Assembly: GCA_000697665.1 (NCBI GenBank)
Contig: KL197715.1
Span: 1,448,168-1,512,167, forward strand
DNA from: Jaapia argillacea MUCL 33604
Taxonomy: Eukaryota; Basidiomycota; Agaricomycetes; Jaapiales; Jaapiaceae
Length of the DNA stretch: 64,000 bases
Reading direction: 5' to 3'
In this document: piece by piece, positions 56,485 to 64,000 of the stretch
Numbering within the stretch: position 1 is the stretch's first letter
How the letters are laid out: every line of letters starts with the position of its first letter
Made by a program: the position numbers and the translations under genes
The notes under the pieces: model-generated
Told to the model about the DNA's origin: nothing
What the model saw: only the letters and a program-made list of their open reading frames with translations
Database searches by the model: none

Positions 56485-58441
56485 ATGCGACTATTCTCAG
56501 TCCTCCTCCTCCTCATGCCTTTCAGACCATTTTATGTCCTTCTCCTTCTCGCCGCCATCTCCACAAGTTATGCCATCCCCTTCCCTCGAAGATCTGCATC
56601 TTCATCGACCAACGCCAGCGTCCTGATTCTCGGAGGCGGTGTTGCAGGCGTAATCGCAGCACGAACTTTACACGAACAAGGAATCACCAACTATCTCATC
56701 ATCGAAGCCCGCAATGAGCTCGGGGGACGACTCACTAGTCACAAGTTCGGGGCGAAGGACCATCAGTATACTGTAGAAGTTGGCGCAAATTGGGTACAGG
56801 GAACGGAAACTCCGGGTGGTAACACGAATCCCATCTGGACTCTTGCGAACAAGCACAATGTATCGACCGTCTACTCCGACTATTTCGATAGTATGAGTGA
56901 GTGAGCCCAACCCATCCTGCTCCGTTGCGTATATCACGATCTCATCGAGTTTCTAGCAACCTACGATTACACCGGCCAGATGGATTATCTTGACCTCTTC
57001 AATAAGTCAATTGACGCCTATACGATGCTAACGGATGTTGCGGGTGCGTCGTTTCCCGTTCCTCTGTGGGTACCCGACGGACTGATCCCTCCCGTTAGGT
57101 GCGAGAGTTGCCAGGCGTGAGGTGGACTCGACGTCTAGGACAGGATATTCACTCATCGGTTCCAAGCCACAAACTCCACAAGAAATGGCTGCAGAGTATT
57201 ATCAGTTTGATTGGGAGTACGCCCAGACTCCCGAAGAGACGTCGTGGATTGCGTCTTCGTGGGTGAGTTCCTTTCTGTGCCCATTTCGTTTGCTCCCTCA
57301 AGAGTGCTCTCGGTCCTCCAGGCAAATAATTTCACCTTTGACCCCTCGGAAGGCGGTTTCTCCGACGAGAATTATCTCTGCATCGATCAACGTGGCTTTA
57401 AGACTATCGTGCAAGCGGAAGCTTCCGAGTTCTTGGATCAGCATCAAGTCCTTTATAACGCAACCATCACCGACATCGCCTACTCGCCAAGTGGGGTTCA
57501 GGTTTCTCTCGCTGATGGCAGGGTCATCAATGGCCAGTATAGTATCGTGACCTTCAGTTTGGGTGTTCTCCAACATGACGATGTCGTCTTCGAGCCAACG
57601 CTACCTGATTGGAAGGTCGAGGCTATTCAAAGTATGACGATGGTAACGGTGACTTTGGTATCTCAACACCGTTCCAATCTGACATGCATGGTGCTTCAAA
57701 GGCAACTTATTCGAAGATATTCTTCCAGTTCCCCGACAACTTTTGGTTTGACACCCAGGTGAGTTTCGATCTCGTCGTTCGTCGTATGTGAGTGATGTGA
57801 GCCAATCATCATTCTCATCGTCCCCAGTTCGCCCTTTACGCGGACAAAGAACGCGGTCGATACCCCGTTTGGCAATCACTCGACCTCCAAGGCTTTTTCG
57901 AAGGCTCGGGAATACTGTTTGTGACCGTTACCGTGAGTCGCATACTTGTCTCGTCATTCTGGTTGTCTGATCTTTCATTTATAAGGGTGACTTCTCTGAG
58001 AGGATCGAAGCACTTCCCGACTCGCAAGTCCAACTTGAGATTCTCTCTGTTCTGCGCAACATGTTCCCCAACGTTACGATCCCGGACCCTATCGATTTCT
58101 ACTATCAGCGCTGGCATAGCGATCCCCTTTTCCGCGGGAGCTACTCGAACTGGCCGGCGAGTTTTTTCAGCGAGCACCATGAGAACCTGAGGGCCGATAT
58201 CCATGGGAGACTTTGGTTTGCCGGCGAGCATACTTCCATGAAATGGTTTGGTGCGCCTCCTGTTTCCACGTCCTTTCGTCTCACCACTGACACTATCTTC
58301 CTTGTAGGGTTCCTGCACGGCGCTTATTTCGAAGGATTGGATGTTGCGACCAGGGTTGCGGACTGCATTAATGGCGGCGGTTGTATCTCACTGCAACATT
58401 TCAATGAAGTCAAGAACGCGAGGAGCTATACCGTAGGATAA
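56485..58441 (+). CDS. Flavin amine oxidase (polyamine oxidase-like) with secretory leader
   Basis: Eight exons, 514 residues, in phase: 56485-56896, 56957-57043, 57099-57262, 57322-57642, 57702-57758, 57828-57932, 57986-58250, 58308-58441. The Rossmann FAD site is VLILGGGVAGVIAARTL, followed by IEARNELGGRL and EVGANWVQG. The C-terminal FAD block is GRLWFAGEHTSMKWFGFLHG. The size and motif order fit the Fms1/PAO branch of flavin monoamine oxidases, which oxidise spermine or spermidine and release H2O2. Two hydrophobic starts are possible: 56485 and the inner ATG at 56515, whose MPFRPFYVLLLLAAISTSYA is a standard signal peptide. Asn-X-Ser/Thr sites agree with secretion. Secretion would make it an apoplastic H2O2 source, which is inference. 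Confidence 0.9.
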
Positions 58442-58747
58442 TCTATACCCACTGTTGTTGTAATTTTGTATCAAACTGTTTGTGGGACGTAGACGTGGAC
58501 AGCGAAAGGCTCGATTTCTGAGCTTGCGGCGCGCCCAAGTTGTCTCGATACTAGTACTTCTATCTTCCCTCTCAACTTGCAAAACATTATTACAACCTAC
58601 AGTCCACGCATAGTTTGTTGGCGCAGAATTATGTATGTTGTAATTTCCTTAGCTGTCTCGTGCCAGCTCATTAACTTTAGGGAGATGGCGCATCCAAACC
58701 TTCAACCGACGCATCGTCACTTCAAAGTTTCACGATATTGGGCTTAG
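58442..58747. other. Short intergenic region
   Basis: Nothing recognised beyond the flanks of the two genes. Confidence 0.4.
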
Positions 58748-60600
58748 ATGCTTCACTTCCCTCAATCACCCCAGCCGCCTCAACCGAAACGGAGCTCGAC
58801 ATCATTCAATCCGAAATCATCTCCACTTTTCATCTCCATCGACGACGATCTCCGAGATGCAAGACGTGTTATCTCCCATGGGCAGGAGGACGACCTGCGC
58901 ACGGCGCTCTCACGTATGGTTTCCAGAGTGGAGGAGCTCGTTCGTCCACCTTTTATCTGGCAATTATTAGATTGTACTGATCTCATACGGCAGGCAAACC
59001 TCTTGAAAGAGTCTTACACTCAAACCTCCGACCTTCAAACCGAACTCACTTTGGCGAAGTCAAACCTCCAGCTCTCCCTCGCCAACAATGAGATGCTTGA
59101 AGATGCCCTCAAGCGGGATAGTGGAGGGAAGGGAAGGGATGTTGGTTGGCGGAGACTGAGCGCACAGGAGAGGGAACGGGAGCGAGAACATCACAAGAGA
59201 ATAACTGAAGAGGAGAGGGAGTCGAGGAGGAGCGAAGACACTGGGTCAAACTCGCAATTGGGGAGTCCGGTGTTGCCGTCCCCAACACCAACGCCGCCGC
59301 CGCAAGACACTCGATTCTTCCGTTTCCGTTTCGGCTCATCTGCGAACGCGTCAAACTCTCGTGCACCATCCCCATCACTCAATGCATCCACACCGAATCT
59401 AACCCGATCCCAATCCCACGCCGGCCCGCCTTTGTCGGCACCTACAATGGCGCCCACGGCTACGGCAATCCCGAACTCGACGAGACCACACCCTCTGGCC
59501 GCTTCCCATCTTACCTCTGCCTCCTTACCATCCCTCATTCCGGACCCATCCGATCCTTCACCTGCTCCACCGCCGATATCCCACCAAGAATTTACCGATC
59601 TTAAGAACAAGTTCGACGAGGTTACCAACCAACTCGCCCAAGTCAACAAACATCTAGAAAGTGTGAAGAAAGAAGTAGAGGGCGAGAGAAAGGAGAGGGT
59701 CCGGGTTTGTGACGAGAAAGGGCGATTGGAGGAGGAGTTGGAGTCTCTGAGCCAGGCTCTGTTTGAAGAGGTAAGTCGTTTAATCTTTCGATTTAAATCC
59801 ATTCCGCCCATTGCGATCATTCTTCCATGTCCCTTTCTTGTCGGTCCTCACATTGAGGACTGCTACGCGATCGATGGCACGATGCCTCCTTCCTATCTCG
59901 CCCACTTAACCGCCACCTGTTCATAATGGCGTCCGTTAATACGAAGCGTTCTTTGTAGGCAAACAAAATGGTTTCGACTGAACGTATCCACCGACACGAA
60001 ACGGAAGAAGAACTGAAGCAAGCCCTGGCCGAGAAGGAAGCCCTTAAAGGCGCCTTGAAGGTTTTGGAAGTTGAGCTTTCTGGCTTGCAGGCTTCGTCAA
60101 ATTCGAGAGCAACCGTCGCAGGAACTCGTAGCAGTGACCGCGGCGACGGAGTCGTCCAGGGCAGGTCGAGAAGTAGTTCAGCTGTAGGGATCAAGTCAAG
60201 GAGGTCTTCTCGCTCGAGTGGTAGTGGGAGTGTCAGTTCGATCGTTTTCGTCGGAGGTGATTCGGGGCTGAGATCTGAGGACGAGGTACATTTTTCTTCA
60301 GATAGCTGTTCTAAGGCCAGCATTGTGGATGTTGACGTTAATGACCTTCCTCAGGCTGGGATCCCATCGAAACAAAATATTTCACCATCACTTGCCACCT
60401 CTACCACCCCAGATACCATCTCCCCCACCCCTCCTCCGTCCATTTCATCCGATTCACCATCGTATCCCTTCGCTCAAGAAGTGTACGTAGCAGAGGAGGG
60501 CCCCGACCCTTGGGCAGACGCCACTTCCCAGAGTCCTATAGTGGGGAGAGGTAGCATAGCTTCCTTTGCTCCACAGCAAGAAGGGCCCATTGCACTATAG
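58748..60600 (+). CDS. Sec2-domain Rab guanine-nucleotide exchange factor-like protein
   Basis: Three exons, 536 residues, in phase: 58748-58939, 58994-59770, 59959-60600. Two coiled coils are present: one at about residues 45-110 and a second at about 265-370. The second contains LSQALFEEANKMVSTER, created by splicing exons 2 and 3, and continues as HRHETEEELKQALAEKEAL. This is the Sec2/Rabin8 core that displaces GDP from Sec4/Rab8 during delivery of secretory vesicles to growth sites. A Ser/Pro-rich region separates the coils. The tail is Ser-rich and acidic and ends in a DPWAD-like segment that might bind adaptors. The third-exon intron is unusually long (188 bp) for this window. Confidence 0.82.
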
Positions 60601-60886
60601 ATGTAACCGAGTGTTCGTGGTGTGTGTCCTTACGCCAGGATGAGAGATGTTATCCCCAAGTGCCGCAGATCGGTTGGGAGAGATGGGAGCGGGGGAATGG
60701 TGGTCGGTTTTGGTCCATTCGGATGGTCTCATCATGAGATACTGATGTGACACTCAAGTTCTTGATGATTCTATGTAATTGTCTACCGCAATGTCGTTAT
60801 CGCTGTTTTGCTTACGATGTCTCTAACAATATCACAACTTCAAATTATTCCGGTCCCTTCCCCTCTTGAACAGTAGACTCGGCGCT
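60601..60886. other. Convergent intergenic region
   Basis: Short gap between two genes facing each other. Nothing seen. Confidence 0.35.
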
Positions 60887-61486
60887 TTAGGAGGGGAGGG
60901 GCTCGGTTGTTCCTGGAGTTTCGACGGTATTGAGGGGATTGTAGTTACCCGTGAGGAGCGGTATGTCGTGGGCATGGTAAGTAGGATCACATGAGGTCCA
61001 TTGTGCGGGGGAATACAACGAACAGAAAGCGAGACACCAGATGAGCATCAAGAACCACAATTCAAGTATACTGACAATGTCAAAACAGAAGTCGTCCTTC
61101 TGTCCACCCCAAGGTGTCCGAAATGTCTCGTATCGTTCACATCCCAGACCCTGGTCCTCAAACTGCAATCGGGGATCATACAATTTGAAACTAACCATCC
61201 TCGCAGCATGGCTCCAAAAACAGTCGAACAGCGGGTGTTCCGTAGATTTCCCGTAAACCCAATGACACTCCACAGGGGTGGTGTGGACCAGTCTTGATAA
61301 CGTCGTCAAGTTCGCATTTGTGAGTTTGGGTTTCCGCCATTGTCCACCTCCATGACCCTCGACGGGAACAACGTCAATGTTCTTTATGATGTTCAAACTG
61401 CACAAAAAATAAAAAGTGCCCCACACACCTGAATTTGACCAATGAGACTCAAATTTGGGTGAATGTGAGGTAAATTTGTTGGTCAA
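60887..61486 (-). CDS. Hypothetical protein with hydrophobic segments
   Basis: Uninterrupted 199-codon frame. The middle (VECHWVYGKSTEHPLFDCFW, then FKLYDPRLQFEDQGLG) looks like a folded domain rich in aromatic residues, His and Cys. One strongly hydrophobic stretch (ILELWFLMLIWCLAFCSLY) is a probable membrane helix. A candidate intron-like stretch (gtgtgt to tttgtgcag) lies near the 5' end, so the true start may be downstream of 61486. No family recognised. It borders the repeat region and could be lineage-specific or a remnant. Confidence 0.45.
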   Translation of the reverse strand: MTNKFTSHSPKFESHWSNSGVWGTFYFLCSLNIIKNIDVVPVEGHGGGQWRKPKLTNANLTTLSRLVHTTPVECHWVYGKSTEHPLFDCFWSHAARMVSFKLYDPRLQFEDQGLGCERYETFRTPWGGQKDDFCFDIVSILELWFLMLIWCLAFCSLYSPAQWTSCDPTYHAHDIPLLTGNYNPLNTVETPGTTEPLPS

Positions 61487-61710
61487 GAACTAAATTATAT
61501 AGGAAACAGTGGAACTCATGTGGGCTTAAGCCAGCATGGAGCTGGCCTGTCTTGTTCGAAGACATTCTGAATTAGTTAGGCTGGTGTCACCTTGACCTGT
61601 CCTTGTTCATTACATGCAATCAGTCCATAGATATATTGATTGTAACTATGCTCGAAAGGTGACAGGCATGTGTAAATCAAAGTTGTTGTCCCGGAGTGGC
61701 GCGTGCAACA

Positions 61711-62032
61711 TCAGATGAATGTGATGGGCAGGAGCTACTGCCCGCACATTAAGCAAATGTGATGTGCGGGCGATGTTGAATGGATACATACAAATAATAA
61801 TAGTGCCACTTAGTTAAGGCCCATTGTGATTTAGCTCTGCCGCTCAGATAGATTTCAGATTCTGTGTTTAACGAAGATTGACAACGTGTGGGCAAGATAG
61901 ATGACAGGAGCAAATGTAGTATAAATACTATTCACGATGGCGCAATATTATTAGTATGAGATTGAATGTGATGGGCAGCAGCAACTGCCCGCGCATTGAG
62001 TAGATGTGATGTGCGGGAGATGTTGAACGACA
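61711..62032 (+). repeat. Hairpin-bearing repeat module, direct copies
   Basis: Two similar hairpin blocks start near 61714 and 61961, each reading gatgggcag...ctgcccgc(a/g)catt, a short loop, then gatgtgcggg. The stretch 61811-61895 (ggccc...tctgtgtt...gtgggcaag) matches 62070-62157 inside the fold-back arm, so this is a diverged direct copy of that arm. No coding capacity. Confidence 0.75.
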
Positions 62033-62886
62033 TGCACACTTGAAACTTACAAGACATATTGTAACTGAGTTGAGGCCCGTTGCCGTTTAGCGCTGGAACA
62101 TGGATAGCTATTTGGGATTCTGTGTTGAATGAAGATCATTTACAACGAGTGGGCAAGGGGAAGGGAGCAAGCACATACTACTGTCCGTGCATTGAGTAAA
62201 TGAGATGTGCGGGGGATGTGGACAGTCACATGTCACTGAGAAGAGTGATATAGATCATCTGGGTTGATGATGGAATGAATGCGTAGTTGCTGAGCGTCTG
62301 GAAGCAGTCAAGCCAGCTGGCATACGATTGTCAGAGTTGAGTTGGCAACGATAATAGTAAATATTGTATAGATATATATTGCAAGGCAGAGGCGGCCATG
62401 TACCCCACACATTGGATGAATGCGATGTGCGGGAGAAGGATGTTGGAATAAGATGTAATATTTGTAAAGGAGAGCCAGCCGTGTGCCTGCACATCGCATT
62501 CATCTGATGTGCGGGGTACATGGCCACCTCTGCCTTGCAATATATATTTATACAATATTTACTATTATCATTGCCAACTCAACTCCGACAATCGTATGCC
62601 AGCTGGCTTGACTGCTTCCAGACGCTCAGCAACTACGCATTCATTCCATCATCAACCCAGATGATCTATATCACTCTTCTCAGTGACGCGTGACTGCCCA
62701 CATCCCCCGCACATCTCATTTACTCAATGCGCGGGCAGTAGTATGTGCTTGCTCCCTTCCCCTTGCCCACTCGTTGTAAATGATCTTCGTTCAACACAGA
62801 ATCCCAAATAGCTATCCATGTTCCAGCGCTAAACAGCAACGGGCCTCAACTCAGTTACAATATGTCTCATAAGTTTTGAGTGTGGG
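62033..62886. repeat. Large fold-back element: 401-bp inverted arms, 52-bp loop
   Basis: Left arm 62033-62433 and right arm 62486-62886 are inverted copies. They align without net length change and show scattered single-base differences, mostly transitions. The unpaired centre is 62434-62485. Within each arm the motif cccgc(a/g)cat...atgtgcggg repeats. No transposase, and no clear target-site duplication at the ends. Best described as a non-autonomous fold-back or MITE-like element, or a palindrome formed by inverted duplication. Confidence 0.85.
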
Positions 62887-63430
62887 CGCTCAGCTCAACA
62901 GATGGTCATTGCTCCAGATGATGCAGAGATTGTAAAGAAAAACAAAAATCAATCAATGATTCAGAGTTCCCTGTGTTGTATTCTGTATTTTGATTCATAT
63001 ACTCCAGGTCAAGGACAGGTAGAGGAGGCATCAGCGACTTCCGAGAGATGGTTGAGCTCCAAGCGACCCCATCAATATTTGTAAAGTGAGATCAAGCAAT
63101 TTCCCAGTACTATTGGTTGGTGGGTAGAAAGAATGGACTGAAGTCGCGACAACTTGCGCGCATTGAGTTCCAACGATGTGCGCTCATTCATGTAGAACCT
63201 TCCGTCAAGTTTGAATGCACATCAACCAGAGTAGCTGAGTCCATGACCGACAAGGTATTGGTGCATCTTGCGGAGCCCCTGATTTATGGAGACGCACACA
63301 TCGGTGACGACGGATGTGCGAAGGTACCCTTGCAAGGGATCCTGTTGATATTGTAATCACAGTATTCCAAATTAAGATATCTCAATCACATGACTGTCTG
63401 GTGGTCGCCACGAGGCAAAGAAATTGTTTT
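62887..63430. other. Spacer between repeats, no gene
   Basis: ORFs of at most 79 codons (for example 63117-63356), none recognisable. Confidence 0.4.
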
Positions 63431-63520
63431 AGGTGGGAGCGAGCGCGAAGCGCGAGCGAATCAAGATAAGTCGAAAGGAGTAAAGAATAACAGGCTATCC
63501 GAAGAGTAGACACTGTTTCG
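63431..63520 (+). repeat. Direct repeat, copy 1 (GC-rich palindromic core)
   Basis: Begins aggtgggagcgagcgcgaag and continues through a near-palindromic GC core into tcgaaaggagtaaagaataa and cactgttt. About 90 bp, repeated 480 bp downstream. Could be part of a terminal repeat of a transposable element or of a longer tandem repeat cut by the window edge. Confidence 0.8.
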
Positions 63521-63910
63521 ATAATCTCTTCAGACTCTTTACTCTAGGCTTTTATATTACCTGGCATGGGTTCCGGCCCGAACTAACCCCAGAGTACCCA
63601 TGAGAGAATTCCCATCGGGGAATGATATACCCGTTCTCCATCACAGCCAACACGGTCAGCGGGCAGAGCGAATCTTGCCATGACACAAGGACTGCACCCG
63701 TAATAGGTCTGCGAAGCAGAAGCATAGCCACCCAGCCGACCATGGGTCAAACCGGAATGCGCAGTAACCCCCACGACCGTCCGTTCAGGTCTTACTTTAG
63801 GTATAATTGCTACGGGACAAGTAGTCAGTGATTTATGCTATTGGTCGCAAGCGTATGGCGAAATACACGCTGTCAGTCCAAACAGAGTTAGTGTGTGGAG
63901 GGTTAGGGTT
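63521..63910. other. Interior of the 480-bp repeat unit
   Basis: No coding sequence supported. Ends with a telomere-like motif, gggttagggttagggg, at about 63898-63915. Confidence 0.5.
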
Positions 63911-64000
63911 AGGGGGGAGCGAGCGCGAAGCGCGAGCGAATCAAACTAAGTCGAAAGGAGTAAAGAATAACAGGTGTTCCGGTGGGAGACAACACTGTTT
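63911..64000 (+). repeat. Direct repeat, copy 2 (cut by window end)
   Basis: Second copy of the 90-bp GC-palindrome repeat at 63431, offset exactly 480 bp at its start. It differs at a few bases (tcaaacta for tcaagata) and by a 2-bp indel near the end. The window stops inside the unit. Confidence 0.8.

Noticed and set aside
63431-64000. LTR retrotransposon with two LTRs
   Set aside because: Only a 90-bp part is repeated within the window, with no reverse transcriptase, primer-binding site or TG...CA ends visible; left as a direct repeat.

Overview
The window looks like nuclear DNA of a filamentous basidiomycete, most likely an Agaricomycete. Almost every gene is cut by short (about 41-65 bp) GT-AG introns, and protein reading frames only become continuous after these are removed. 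The gene content fits: a canonical Agaricomycete F-box protein, a tandem family of F-box/leucine-rich-like proteins, a vacuolar-type GH38 alpha-mannosidase, intracellular GH3 beta-glucosidases with a PA14 insert, an SR-protein kinase, a Sec2-type Rab exchange factor and a shugoshin. Exon models were built by hand from splice signals plus phase continuity. For the best genes every junction is phase-consistent.

Layout. 1-1013 (-): 5' part of an F-box gene that runs off the left edge. 2799-5461 (+): coiled-coil/proline-rich protein. 6092-7870 (-): shugoshin-like protein. 8286-13891 (+): three tandem F-box-like paralogues, the middle one with a broken start. 14453-19490 (+): 29-exon alpha-mannosidase. 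19767-31846 (-): a carbohydrate/redox block of GH3 beta-glucosidase, cytochrome P450 and second GH3 beta-glucosidase. 33309-39286 (+): two related lineage-specific disordered proteins. 39.3-45.0 kb: about 5.7 kb with no convincing gene. 45016-47176 (+): two-finger C2H2 transcription factor. 47769-50255 (-): SRPK-type kinase. 50.3-53.7 kb: no convincing gene. 53663-55552 (+): single-pass membrane protein with Ser/Thr/Pro ectodomain. 56485-58441 (+): FAD polyamine/amine oxidase with a secretory leader. 58748-60600 (+): Sec2-domain protein. 60887-61486 (-): unrecognised membrane-type ORF. The right end (61.7-64.0 kb) is repetitive: hairpin-bearing modules, a nearly perfect fold-back with 401-bp arms and a 52-bp loop, and a 480-bp-spaced direct repeat next to an interstitial telomere-like (TTAGGG) motif.

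Functional links are mostly loose. Three glycosidases and a P450 sit within 17.4 kb, suggesting a locus for glycoside turnover. Two of them arose by duplication and differ by presence or absence of introns. The cell-biology genes (shugoshin, SRPK, Sec2) are single-copy housekeeping-type. The F-box families and the disordered pair show local duplication and decay. The right-hand repeats suggest a repeat-rich or subtelomere-like neighbourhood.
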